A DNA stretch of 64,000 nt, taken from NCBI GenBank assembly GCA_002813285.1, contig PHTZ01000001.1, positions 1,797,501-1,861,500 of the forward strand. The letters run 5' to 3'. Position 1 is the stretch's first letter. Every line of letters begins with the position of its first letter. The position numbers and the translations under genes were made by a program. The DNA comes from Flavobacteriaceae bacterium MAR_2009_75. GTDB lineage: Bacteria; Bacteroidota; Bacteroidia; Flavobacteriales; Flavobacteriaceae. Below are positions 29,019-38,256 of the stretch, piece after piece. The notes beneath the pieces are model-generated. The model had not been told where the DNA came from, ran no database searches, and was given only the letters and a program-made list of their open reading frames with translations.

Positions 29019-29624
29019 ATGAAAGCACTTCCAACTTTACTTTGCATACCTGACATTAGCGGATTCACTCAATTTATGAGCGATACCGACTTCGAACTCA
29101 GTTCAAAGGTAATCCCATCATTGTTAAATAAAATCATCTATTCTAACGAAATCGGATTGAAAATTTCGGAAATTGAAGGAGACGCTGTCCTGTTTTATAG
29201 AACAGGTGATCTACCTGCATTTAGAGAACTAATTGCACAGTGTAAGTTCTTCTACACCGAATTTTACAAACAACTATCAAGTCTTCGCCAACAATATATG
29301 GGAGAGAACGGGGCATCTAAAATTCCAGAGATTCTTGGTCTAAAAATAATTCTTCATTTTGGGGAAGAAATAGGCGTGGTACCTGTAGGCAAGTTGATTA
29401 AACTGATGGGGGAAGATGTAATCGTTGCGCATCGTCTTTTAAAGAACGATGTTCCCTTTGATGAGTATCTTTTGATTTCTGAAGAGCTTATGGATCAGTA
29501 CGAAAATGGGGTGAAAGACAAGAATTTTGAATGGGGAGATATAAAAAAAGGTGACATGCATGTTGAACATGTGGGTACCGTTCGCTATCACTACATCAAC
29601 CTTTCTTCCTTAAACCAAGAATAA
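29019..29624 (+). CDS. DUF2652 protein with class III nucleotidyl-cyclase-like fold
   Basis: A 201-residue cytoplasmic protein. The pattern follows class III adenylate/guanylate cyclase catalytic domains: IPDISGFTQFM (metal Asp12, compare D-x-x-G-F-T), EIEGDAVLFY (second metal Asp55, compare G-D-x-x-x-x-F), GLKIILHFGE (the strand before the dimer loop) and GKLIKLMGEDVIVAHRLLKN (compare G-x-x-V-N-x-A-x-R-L). The two metal aspartates are present, while the family's Asn/Arg transition-state pair is changed to Ile-Val-Ala-His-Arg. DUF2652 proteins have no proven activity that I know of; nucleotide binding or cyclase activity is inference. It is followed at 20 bp by a 23-codon ORF and then the phosphoesterase-kinase-barrel gene on the same strand. 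Confidence 0.75.
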   Translation: MKALPTLLCIPDISGFTQFMSDTDFELSSKVIPSLLNKIIYSNEIGLKISEIEGDAVLFYRTGDLPAFRELIAQCKFFYTEFYKQLSSLRQQYMGENGASKIPEILGLKIILHFGEEIGVVPVGKLIKLMGEDVIVAHRLLKNDVPFDEYLLISEELMDQYENGVKDKNFEWGDIKKGDMHVEHVGTVRYHYINLSSLNQE

Positions 29625-29644
29625 CCAAATTCAACAACCTACCT

Positions 29645-29716
29645 ATGGCCCAGAAGGTCTACTTTAAAGACCACCGGCTTTACCTGTCGTGCCTAAACGA
29701 AAAAACCAAACGATGA
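29645..29716 (+). CDS. Possible 23-residue peptide translationally coupled to the next gene
   Basis: ATG 29645 opens a frame MAQKVYFKDHRLYLSCLNEK-TKR ending in TGA 29714-29716, which overlaps the ATG at 29713 of the large downstream gene (ATGA). Composition is protein-like, and KVYFKDHRLYLS resembles the first strand of flavobacterial NUDIX proteins, so it may be a fragment as well as a leader. Without conservation data its reality is uncertain. Confidence 0.3.
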   Translation: MAQKVYFKDHRLYLSCLNEKTKR

Positions 29717-32700
29717 ATTATTCTAAGTCTATCAAAAAAATATGGGCTTCTGGCTCCATATTGCTTCTTTCAGCCTGCGCCACTTACGCACCTCAAACAT
29801 CTTCAGATCTAACAGAACGAAAAAAGCTAGACAAGAAAGCTGTTCATACGTTTTATATTGCGGGAGGTTTTGGAAACATGGGCGATAACCCTAAAGCTAA
29901 AACTCTATCTCTACTGACTTCACATCTTTCGAAAGCTGATTCTGCGAGTACCTTACTATTAACGGGAGACAATATTTCAGCGTATGACAATTGGAAAAAA
30001 AATAAGGTATTTATTGACCGCCAGCTAACTTTGACCGAAGGGTTCAAGGGCAATACTATTTTTATTCCGGGCAACAATGAGTGGGAAAGCTACAATACTG
30101 AAAAAATCGAAAAAGTTGAGAAATATCTAGATGATAAAAATTTGGATGGTATAAAATTCTATCCGAAGAACGTATGCCCCATAGAACACAAGGTTATCAA
30201 TGATGACCTAGACCTCATTATAATAGATTCGAAATGGTTTATTTCTAATTGGTCGAGAATAGAGAACATCAATAAAAAATGTACCGATATCGTTACCCGA
30301 AGAAGATTTGCCGAAGAACTAGAGGGCTATATCAACGACGGGCAGGGTAAAAATATTATTATTGCCATGCACCACCCGATATTCAGCAATGGTGTCTACG
30401 CCGGCAAACAGAGCTTTAAGAGCAACATGGTTCTACTACCCCTTGTAGGTTCTGTTCGCAACGGCCTTATGAATCTTGGGGCATTCTCTCCTGATTTATT
30501 GAACTCAAGACGGTATAACTACCTCAGAATATTGGTGAGTTCATTGGCAAAGGCTTCTGACCGAATTACATTGGTTTCAGGCCACGAAGAAAGCTTACAG
30601 TATTTAAATGGTGGCAATATTCATCAAATCATTAGTGGCTCGCTGAGTAAAAATACAGTAACCCGAAGGTCAAAAGATAGAATCAATACCATCGGGGGAT
30701 CTCTGAGTTACGAGGGAAAATATTCCCATGGCATTCGAGGGTTCGCCAAATTGATTTATTTTGAAGACGGCTCGTCGCAGGTAACTTTTATAGATGAGCA
30801 CGGTGAAGAAACCGATGTACCCATCTTATCTGAACTAAAGTCCGATGAATCAGATTTTAAGTTCAGTGAGCAGAAACAAAATTCAAGAAAAAAAGCGCTA
30901 GTTGACGATTACGAGGAAATCAATAAATCTAGATTTTATAAATTTCTTTGGGGAAATCGGTACCGTAAGTATTTCGGGAAATCGGTGACTGCACCAGTGG
31001 CTCTTCTAGACACCTTATATGGCGGACTTAAGGTCACTAAAGAAGGTGGTGGTCACCAATCGTATTCCATTAGGCTTGAAGATAAAAACGGCAAGGAGTA
31101 TTCTATGCGCTCGCTTCGAAAGAATGCACTGAAGTTTTTGAAATTCAAGGTGCCGGGAGTTGCCTATACCCAAGACGATTACGATGACACTTTTACCGAA
31201 GAAGTCATTTCCGATTTCTTTTCTACCGCTCATCCTTATATGCAATTGGTCATTAACCCTCTGGCAAAGGCGGTAAACGTAAATCACTCAAGCCCATCAC
31301 TTTTCTACATACCGAAACAAGAACCGCTTGGCGAACTCAACGAAGAGTTTGGCGATGAACTCTATTTTATTGAAGAGCGACCATCAGACGAACAGTTAAA
31401 TTTTAAAGGCTATAAACGTACCATTAATGAGTCGGGCAAGATCAATGAGTTTGAGAGCACTACCGATATGTTCGAAAAAATCAGAAGCGACGAATCATAC
31501 ACGGTTGATCAGAAAGATTTTATTAGAGCTCGCATTTTCGATATGCTCATTGGCGATTGGGATCGCCATCAAGATCAATGGCGCTGGGTCGAATACGAAA
31601 CCAAAGAAGGCGATAAAACTTTTCTTCCCATACCGAGAGATCGTGACAATGCCTTTCCGAAGTTCGATGGTACCGCCATGAAATTCATTAAACTTATGGT
31701 ACCGAATGCAAGAAGATGGCAATCATACGGGCCGGAAGTCAAAAACGTAAAATGGTTGAACGTAGGCGGAAATCAAGTTGACCGAGCACTCTTGACCCGT
31801 TTCGGGCCAGAAGTATGGGTAGAAGAAGCTCAATTTATTCAAGAAAATCTGACTGAAGCAGATATTGATAACGCATTCAATAGATTGCCCCTTGAAGTGC
31901 AAGATGAAACAGCAAAGCAAATACGTGAAAACCTAAAAGATCGATTAACCTACCTAACCGATTATGCACATGAATATGCTGTTTACCTCGATAAATTGGT
32001 GGCTCTACATGCAACAGAAAAAGACGATAAAATTACGGTGACCCGCCTACCTGACGGAAAAACAAGAGTAGTGATGAAGCGCCTGCTTAGTAACGAAACC
32101 GATGAGCTTATGTTCGACCGTACTTTTGACAGCTCAAAAACAGATGAAATATGGATTTACGGCTTGGGTGATGACGACAAATTTGAGGTCTCGGGAGAAA
32201 GAAACAACAAAATTCTGGTTCGACTGGTCGGGGGCTACGGAAAAGATGTTTTCAATATATCAAACAAAAATTCTGTTAAGGTTTATGATTGGAAACATGA
32301 AGAAATCGAATTTACCGAGAAAATACCGAGAAACGAACTTACCGATGTTTACAAAACCAATACTCACCACTGGCGGTTCTTTGAAGAAAATAGTAATGTT
32401 GTCAAACCAAATATCGGTTTTCGAACCGATGATGGCTTTTATCTCGGGGCTACCAATATCTACAAATACAATGGTTTTAATGGCAACGATTTTAAACAGA
32501 AACATAGCTTAGCAGCCAATTATTATTTCAAGTTTAAGGCGATTGAATTAGATTATTCAGGTATTTATGCCAATATTTTTCCGAAATGGAATTTTGAAAT
32601 GAACGGCTATTATACCAATGACAGTTATTCGAACAACTTCTTTGGTATTGGTAACGAAACGCTCAACCTAGAGGATGATCTCGGAAGAGACTATTATCGG

Positions 32701-33414
32701 GCACGCCTGCAAAAAATACGTTTTGACGCTGGTATCGCCTACCATACCCTGAGATTGAAAGCGCTCTTTGAATCTTACAAAGTAAAAGAATTGTCTGAAC
32801 GGTTTTTCGTTCCTTCTAACCTTAATTCAGAGGTGTTCGGTTCGCAGAATTATGTGGGTCTTGAAACCTCTGCAAAGTACAACTTGGCCGATGCCAAAGA
32901 TTTTCCATCAAAATCGATTACTATGCAACTCGCAGCCGGTTATAAGGCGAACACGAACATTGGTGAAAATCAGTTCGGATATTTAGAGTTCAAAGCGGGA
33001 TTTAGCCATAAACTAATACCATCAGGTAATCTTGTATTTGGTACTTTAGGTGAAGTAAGAACAAATTTCGGCAACAACTATTTCTTTTATCACGCGCCCT
33101 CTTTAGGTGGCAATAATGGTTTGAGAGGTTTTCGAGATGAAAGGTTTACAGGCAAGACTTATTTCTACCAAAGCTCTGACCTACGCCTGCGGTTAAAACG
33201 ATATATTACCGCAATTGCCCCGATAACGGTTGGGGTTTATGGTGGTTTTGATTACGGTAGGGTTTGGTCACCTGCAGATAGCTCTAACGTATGGCATACC
33301 TCCCAAGGTATTGGTTTTTGGGCCAGTGGGGTTGATTTTATAACCTTGAGCGCAGGGTATTTCAATTCTGTGGAAGGCAATCTGGTTCAAGTCGGATTCG
33401 GTTTTGCTTTTTAA
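29713..33414 (+). CDS. Lipoprotein fusing degenerate phosphoesterase, kinase-like domain and outer-membrane beta-barrel
   Basis: Start ATG 29713 (1233 residues) gives a lipoprotein signal ending LLLSAC (Cys22). Residues about 43-320 align by eye to a calcineurin-like phosphoesterase, but its metal sites are eroded. Motif I is G51-G-F-G in place of GDxG. D86 in TGDNIS is kept. The GNHD site reads G120-N-N122-E. H220-H221-P is kept, and the GHxH site reads G290-H-E-E293. Residues about 420-700 form the kinase-like domain shared with the minus-strand paralogue: VTKEGGGHQSYS, GDWDRHQDQW (D615, D617), PRDRDNAF (D643, D645). Residues about 900-1233 are an Omp85/BamA-like barrel, with LRGFRDERF near 1138 and a C-terminal Phe (VQVGFGFAF). 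A predicted surface or periplasm-facing enzyme anchored in the outer membrane. Function unknown. Confidence 0.75.
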   Translation: MNYSKSIKKIWASGSILLLSACATYAPQTSSDLTERKKLDKKAVHTFYIAGGFGNMGDNPKAKTLSLLTSHLSKADSASTLLLTGDNISAYDNWKKNKVFIDRQLTLTEGFKGNTIFIPGNNEWESYNTEKIEKVEKYLDDKNLDGIKFYPKNVCPIEHKVINDDLDLIIIDSKWFISNWSRIENINKKCTDIVTRRRFAEELEGYINDGQGKNIIIAMHHPIFSNGVYAGKQSFKSNMVLLPLVGSVRNGLMNLGAFSPDLLNSRRYNYLRILVSSLAKASDRITLVSGHEESLQYLNGGNIHQIISGSLSKNTVTRRSKDRINTIGGSLSYEGKYSHGIRGFAKLIYFEDGSSQVTFIDEHGEETDVPILSELKSDESDFKFSEQKQNSRKKALVDDYEEINKSRFYKFLWGNRYRKYFGKSVTAPVALLDTLYGGLKVTKEGGGHQSYSIRLEDKNGKEYSMRSLRKNALKFLKFKVPGVAYTQDDYDDTFTEEVISDFFSTAHPYMQLVINPLAKAVNVNHSSPSLFYIPKQEPLGELNEEFGDELYFIEERPSDEQLNFKGYKRTINESGKINEFESTTDMFEKIRSDESYTVDQKDFIRARIFDMLIGDWDRHQDQWRWVEYETKEGDKTFLPIPRDRDNAFPKFDGTAMKFIKLMVPNARRWQSYGPEVKNVKWLNVGGNQVDRALLTRFGPEVWVEEAQFIQENLTEADIDNAFNRLPLEVQDETAKQIRENLKDRLTYLTDYAHEYAVYLDKLVALHATEKDDKITVTRLPDGKTRVVMKRLLSNETDELMFDRTFDSSKTDEIWIYGLGDDDKFEVSGERNNKILVRLVGGYGKDVFNISNKNSVKVYDWKHEEIEFTEKIPRNELTDVYKTNTHHWRFFEENSNVVKPNIGFRTDDGFYLGATNIYKYNGFNGNDFKQKHSLAANYYFKFKAIELDYSGIYANIFPKWNFEMNGYYTNDSYSNNFFGIGNETLNLEDDLGRDYYRARLQKIRFDAGIAYHTLRLKALFESYKVKELSERFFVPSNLNSEVFGSQNYVGLETSAKYNLADAKDFPSKSITMQLAAGYKANTNIGENQFGYLEFKAGFSHKLIPSGNLVFGTLGEVRTNFGNNYFFYHAPSLGGNNGLRGFRDERFTGKTYFYQSSDLRLRLKRYITAIAPITVGVYGGFDYGRVWSPADSSNVWHTSQGIGFWASGVDFITLSAGYFNSVEGNLVQVGFGFAF

Positions 33415-33732
33415 AAACCCTTTTAAGAGGGTTAGATCAAATATTGTTATTCATCCTAAATTAGATTTCTAACGCATCTCATGAAATAGCGGTGCTTTGC
33501 CTATTCTAAATTTTACTACATGCATTTTTTCTTCATTGCATGTTGGCCATTACAGATATCACTAATTAAATTCCACACCATAACTAGCAATAGGCCTTTC
33601 AGCCCATAAGGTGGTTTGATGGAGAGAGTAAAGATGAAATAGAGCCTAAATAGTATTTTCTTTTAATTGTTTTTTTTATCGTTTATTTTCTATTTTTAAT
33701 TATATTAGTAGGCTTTCTTATACTTAATATTC
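33415..33732. other. 318-bp intergenic region with a weak hairpin and AT-rich promoter zone
   Basis: It begins with an AACCCT/AGGGTT 6-bp stem (33416-33433), a possible but weak terminator for the large upstream gene, since no clear T-run follows. Positions 33655-33725 are extremely AT-rich with long T-tracts, as often found upstream of Bacteroidota operons; it probably holds the promoter of the pectin-type locus. No coding potential is seen. Confidence 0.45.
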
Positions 33733-35217
33733 ATGATTTACTGTCTCAACCACTATCTTAAAATCTGTTTTTACCCTCTTTTAATATTGTCTGTAATGGC
33801 ATGTTTTGGTCAGGCAAAATCTCCTGAAAACTATGTGAAACCTAGAATTATTGTTACTTCTGACGGAGAAATCGATGATGAGTGCTCAATGGTTAGGTTT
33901 TTGCTATATTCCAACGAGTGGAATGTAGAAGGTATCATTACATCAAGTTCTCAGTACCATTGGCATGGTCATAAGTGGGCTGGTGACGATTGGCTGAATC
34001 CGTATTTAGACGCTTATGAGAGTGTTTACCCTAACTTAAAACAACATAGTGAAGATTACCCTTCGCCGAGTTATCTACGATCAATAAACCATTTGGGCAA
34101 TGTGGAAGCAGAAGGCGAAATGGATTCGGTTACACCTGGCTCGCAGCATATAGTAAAAGTGATATTGGATGAGACGAAAAATGAACCGATTTGGATTCAA
34201 GCCTGGGGAGGTACCAATACCATTGCAAGAGCATTAAAGACAATCGAAGAAGAACATCCCGAAAAAATGGAGTACGCTGCAAGCAAACTACGTTTTTTCT
34301 TCATATGGGAGCAAGACAACACCTATCAATCTTATATCAGACCTAACTGGGGAAAGTATAACATCCCCACGATAATCTGTGATCAATTTTGGGCCATGGC
34401 CTATCAATGGGATAAGATATTGCCGACAGATAAGATAGAATATTTCAAGAGCGAGTGGATGAAAGAAAATATACTAGAAGGCCATGGCGCACTGTGCTCC
34501 TTATATGAAGCGTATAAGGGGGGCAGCGATAACGAGGGTTGGAGTGCCGGTGATGCCAAATCTCAAGGTTCTTTTCGTTCGGAAGGCGACTCACCAGCTT
34601 TCATTCATGCCATACCTACTGGCTTACGATCTTTAGAATCTCCAAGTTATGGAGGATGGGGAGGCCGTTATACACTCATTCGAGAAAATACGTGGCTAGA
34701 CCCCGTACCCGAAAAAAATTATACCTATCCGAAGGGGCGTTGGTACACCAAATCTGCTTGGGGAAGAAACTATATGAGAGAAACATACCCAAAAAACGAA
34801 GCTTTAATGACAGCCTACTTCAAACCTATTACACGCTGGGCAGATGCACTACAAAACGATTTTGCCGCGCGAGCCGATTGGTCAGTGAAATCTTTTGACG
34901 AGGCGAATCACGCACCAACCGTAAAACTCGACAAACCTTTAGACCTCAATGTAAAAAGCGGCGATAAAATCGTAATCAACGCAGACGAAAGTTACGATAT
35001 AGATGATGATCCTTTGTCAATACGTTGGTGGCAATACGAAGAAGCCGACACCTATACTGGTAACGTCGAGATTTCAAATGCACAAACTTCGGTTGCCACG
35101 ATCAAGGTTCCGGCCAATGCCAAAAAAGGGGAAACCATTCATATAATATGTGAAGTAACCGACAATGGCACACCCCAGCTAACAAGGTATCAAAGAACTA
35201 TTTTAACCATAGATTAA
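33733..35217 (+). CDS. Secreted DUF1593 protein (nucleoside-hydrolase-like)
   Basis: A 494-residue exported protein (signal peptide around LLILSVMACFGQ). The N-terminal domain (about 35-330) has RIIVTSDGEIDDECSMVRFL; D-x-E-x-D-D matches the calcium-binding D-x-D-x-x-x-D-D motif of nucleoside hydrolases, and VEGIITSSSQYHWHGH and IWIQAWGGTNTIARAL fit the DUF1593 branch. The C-terminal 100 residues (VKSGDKIVINADESYDIDDD) form an Ig-like module that often follows. Members of this branch occur in polysaccharide loci and are thought to act on glycans instead of nucleosides, but the reaction is not established. First gene of the pectin-type cluster; next gene 95 bp away. Confidence 0.85.
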   Translation: MIYCLNHYLKICFYPLLILSVMACFGQAKSPENYVKPRIIVTSDGEIDDECSMVRFLLYSNEWNVEGIITSSSQYHWHGHKWAGDDWLNPYLDAYESVYPNLKQHSEDYPSPSYLRSINHLGNVEAEGEMDSVTPGSQHIVKVILDETKNEPIWIQAWGGTNTIARALKTIEEEHPEKMEYAASKLRFFFIWEQDNTYQSYIRPNWGKYNIPTIICDQFWAMAYQWDKILPTDKIEYFKSEWMKENILEGHGALCSLYEAYKGGSDNEGWSAGDAKSQGSFRSEGDSPAFIHAIPTGLRSLESPSYGGWGGRYTLIRENTWLDPVPEKNYTYPKGRWYTKSAWGRNYMRETYPKNEALMTAYFKPITRWADALQNDFAARADWSVKSFDEANHAPTVKLDKPLDLNVKSGDKIVINADESYDIDDDPLSIRWWQYEEADTYTGNVEISNAQTSVATIKVPANAKKGETIHIICEVTDNGTPQLTRYQRTILTID

Positions 35218-35312
35218 CCGAACCGTTTTTCAGTAAGTCGACCAGAAAATTGAAAAACCACCAATAAATTTCGAAACCCATTACCAACATTCAAAACTTT
35301 AGTACGCAATCA

Positions 35313-36776
35313 ATGAAAAAATCAAAAGAACTACTGTTGTTGGCATTTACACTATTGATTGCCTCCATTAACGCACAATCCCCTTGGGAGAAAGGAAAGC
35401 TGGAAGTTTCGGATAACGGACACTATCTTCAACATACCAACGGTGATCCCTTTCTATGGATCGGCGATACTGGTTGGGGAATGTTTCAACAATTGACAAG
35501 AGAAGAGATCGACCTCTACCTCGACAGCCGTCAAAAACTGGGGTTTACCGTAATTCAAGCCGTTGCCCACTGGTCACCCCATGGTGGCGGAATGAAAAGG
35601 AGTCCTGATAACGCGGCAAACACCTATGGCCACCGCCCTTTCGCTGGAACCGAAAAAGACCCTAACACCTCTGAACCCTTAGTGGTGAAAGGAGGAAACA
35701 AAAATTCACCCAATGACTACTGGGATAATGCAGACTATGTGATAGAGGCGGTGAAAAAGCGTAATATGTATTTGGCCCTTTTGCCCCTATGGGCAGCCCA
35801 ACTGATAACGGGCACAGAACAGTATACGGCAGAGGAAGCTAAAACATACGGAAAATTTTTAGGCAATCGGTATGGCAAAGAACCTCATATAATCTGGGTT
35901 TTAGGTGGTGATACCAAAGCACAGTTCGATGCTTATGACAAAAACCAGAATTACACTTCATATGATAATCTTTCCATATATCGGGCAATGGCTGAAGGTA
36001 TCGTTTCAGGGGTAACCGGCAAAAGTCCGGCATGGAATGAACAAAATCCTGCTTGGGACGAAGTTCTATTAACCTATCACCCAAATGGCGATTACCCTTA
36101 TGGTTCTTCTCAGTGGTTTCACAATGACGTATGGCAAGACGTAAACGGTGTGGAAGTTTGGAAAGAAGTTAACGATGTGTATAGAACAATGCTTGATGAC
36201 TACCAACTAAAAGAACCTGTAAAGCCAAGTCTTTTTCTAGAAGGTTCTTACGAATATGGTACCTATCGCCATGAATGCGGCTGGATAACCCCTGTGAGAG
36301 TGCGTAGACAGTTTTACCAAACGTTTTTTGCAGGAGGAGCAGGCCATACCTATGGCGCTGGGCCTATATGGGCCATGCGCGGGAATGATGGAGATTACAA
36401 CTGCGGCTACACTTGGCAACAGGCCTTAGATTTTCCGGGCGCCAGACAAGTAGCCGAAATCGGCAAAGAATTTCTGAGAACCCACAAATGGAACGAATGG
36501 ATACCTAACGGGAGTGTAATTTCAGGAGTAGGCGAAAATGAGAGCTTGAAAACTGCGGTTACCACCTCATCCAAAAATATGGCCTTAGTCTACTTCTCTA
36601 ACAATTCAAGCTGTCAAGTAAATAATGTACTAGATGGAGATGCCGAAGCATATTGGTTTTACCCTAGAGATGGAGCCAAAGAGAATTTAAAGCCATTTAA
36701 GCAAAATGAATCACGCGACATAATACCCCCGTCCAATTGGGAAGATGCCGTATTAGTATTAAAAATAAAGGTGTAG
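35313..36776 (+). CDS. GH140-like (DUF4038) apiosidase-type glycoside hydrolase
   Basis: A 487-residue secreted TIM-barrel enzyme with signal peptide ending SINAQ. The start HYLQHTNGDPFLWIGDTGWG and LGFTVIQAVAHW are the DUF4038 signature. Candidate catalytic acids are Asp in HIIWVLGGDTKAQ (strand 4) and Glu in SLFLEGSYEYG (strand 7). The last 90 residues (LVYFSNNSSCQVNNVLDGDA, WFYPRDGAKEN) form the collagen-binding-like beta domain usual for the family. The founding GH140 member hydrolyses a bond to apiose in rhamnogalacturonan II. Here the company of PL1 and PL10 pectate lyases supports an apiose-substituted pectin as target, which is inference. Next gene is 42 bp downstream. Confidence 0.82.
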   Translation: MKKSKELLLLAFTLLIASINAQSPWEKGKLEVSDNGHYLQHTNGDPFLWIGDTGWGMFQQLTREEIDLYLDSRQKLGFTVIQAVAHWSPHGGGMKRSPDNAANTYGHRPFAGTEKDPNTSEPLVVKGGNKNSPNDYWDNADYVIEAVKKRNMYLALLPLWAAQLITGTEQYTAEEAKTYGKFLGNRYGKEPHIIWVLGGDTKAQFDAYDKNQNYTSYDNLSIYRAMAEGIVSGVTGKSPAWNEQNPAWDEVLLTYHPNGDYPYGSSQWFHNDVWQDVNGVEVWKEVNDVYRTMLDDYQLKEPVKPSLFLEGSYEYGTYRHECGWITPVRVRRQFYQTFFAGGAGHTYGAGPIWAMRGNDGDYNCGYTWQQALDFPGARQVAEIGKEFLRTHKWNEWIPNGSVISGVGENESLKTAVTTSSKNMALVYFSNNSSCQVNNVLDGDAEAYWFYPRDGAKENLKPFKQNESRDIIPPSNWEDAVLVLKIKV

Positions 36777-36818
36777 CCTTATCTCAAACCCTATTCTTAA
36801 ACTATTAAATCCGCAATT

Positions 36819-38240
36819 ATGAAACGAGTTGTATTTACATGTATTACTATTTTAATCGGTTTAGGTTTATCAGGGCAGCAATTGGCTTTTCCTACAGCTG
36901 AAGGGTATGGAAAATATACCAAGGGAGGTCGTGGCGGCGACGTTTACCAAGTAACTAATCTCAACGATTCAGGTGAAGGAAGCCTTCGTGCAGCAGTGGA
37001 AGCCGAGAACCCGAGAACCGTTGTTTTCCGAATTTCCGGAACAATTAATCTTGAAAGCGACCTGCGTATTAAAAACCCCTACATTACCATTGCCGGACAA
37101 ACCGCACCTGGTGATGGTATCTGTTTGAAAGGTTATCCTTTAATGATTGATGCAGACGAAGTGATCATACGTTATATTAGGGTAAGATTCGGCAATGAAT
37201 CAGGTCAAGATTCCGATGCTATTTCCAGCAGATATGTCAAAAACCTTATTCTTGATCATGTATCTGCCAGTTGGAGCATAGATGAAACTATGTCTATATA
37301 TCATGGCGAGTACACCACGGTTCAATGGTGTGTGATTTCAGAAAGTCTATTTAATTCGAACCATGTTAAAGGAGCTCATGGCTTCGGTGGTATTTGGGGT
37401 TCAAATTATAGTAGCTATCACCATAACCTCATCGCAAATCATTCTAACCGTAATATACGTTTCGCCTCTGGTAGCGGAAATACCGACTATCGCAATAACG
37501 TTATTTACAATTGGGGTTATCAATCTGCTTACGGCGCAGAAAACCAACAAGTAGGTAACGATAAGTTCAATTTCTCTAACATCAATATGGTCGCCAATTA
37601 TTACAAACCAGGGCCTGCCACGAAACCAGGTAAAATATCACAACAAATCGCGGCTCCTTGGTCACGCAATGGTGCCAAAGATTATGGCAAATGGTACATT
37701 TCAGATAATGTGATGGTAGGCAGTGAGGAAGTTACGAACGACAATTGGAAAGGGGTCGTACCATCATTAACCACTATTAAAGGCGTGCAAGAAGGCAACC
37801 CAAGTAATGTTAAGGCAATACCGACCTTAAAACTCGATAAACCTTGGCCTGCTATGGCAATCAAACAACAGACTGCCGATAAAGCATACACCTCCGTTCT
37901 TGAAAATGCAGGTGCTATTTTACCCAAAAGAGACCCTGTTGACCTGCGTATTATCGATGAAGTTCGCAATGGGTATGCCACTTTCGAAGGGTCATCATAC
38001 GAAGAGCGTTACGAGGTAGCCGATAAATCTAAAAACTGCGGTATTATCGATTCTCAAAACGATGTTGGTGGGTGGCCCAAACTTTCAAGCGAACCTGCCC
38101 CAACCGATACCGATAATGATGGTATGCCAGATGAATGGGAAAATCTCCATAAATTAGATAAAGCAAATCCTAACGATAGAAATAAAATCGGACCCGACGG
38201 GTACACTTTTTTAGAGGTATATTTAAATTCAATAGAATAA
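36819..38240 (+). CDS. Pectate lyase, PL1 family
   Basis: A 473-residue exported enzyme. The opening FPTAEGYGKYTKGGRGGDVY and VTNLNDSGEGSLRAAVEAEN are standard for PL1 enzymes, as is IAGQTAPGDGICLKGYPL. Right-handed beta-helix turns follow (IIRYIRVRFGN, LILDHVSASWSIDETMS, YSSYHHNLIANHSNRNIRFA, YRNNVIYNWGYQSAYG). Asp in DAISSRYVKN and DHVSASWS are likely Ca2+ ligands. The C-terminus (DTDNDGMPDEWENLHKLD) is a calcium-binding TSP3-like repeat. It cleaves de-esterified polygalacturonate by beta-elimination. Start ATG 36819 follows the GH140 gene by 42 bp; the LamG gene begins 16 bp after its stop. Confidence 0.93.
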   Translation: MKRVVFTCITILIGLGLSGQQLAFPTAEGYGKYTKGGRGGDVYQVTNLNDSGEGSLRAAVEAENPRTVVFRISGTINLESDLRIKNPYITIAGQTAPGDGICLKGYPLMIDADEVIIRYIRVRFGNESGQDSDAISSRYVKNLILDHVSASWSIDETMSIYHGEYTTVQWCVISESLFNSNHVKGAHGFGGIWGSNYSSYHHNLIANHSNRNIRFASGSGNTDYRNNVIYNWGYQSAYGAENQQVGNDKFNFSNINMVANYYKPGPATKPGKISQQIAAPWSRNGAKDYGKWYISDNVMVGSEEVTNDNWKGVVPSLTTIKGVQEGNPSNVKAIPTLKLDKPWPAMAIKQQTADKAYTSVLENAGAILPKRDPVDLRIIDEVRNGYATFEGSSYEERYEVADKSKNCGIIDSQNDVGGWPKLSSEPAPTDTDNDGMPDEWENLHKLDKANPNDRNKIGPDGYTFLEVYLNSIE

Positions 38241-38256
38241 TAGTTCTACTACTCAA

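Noticed and set aside
33416-33433. Strong terminator after the three-part protein
   Set aside because: The 6-bp AACCCT/AGGGTT stem has no T-run behind it. Kept only as a weak remark in the intergenic entry.
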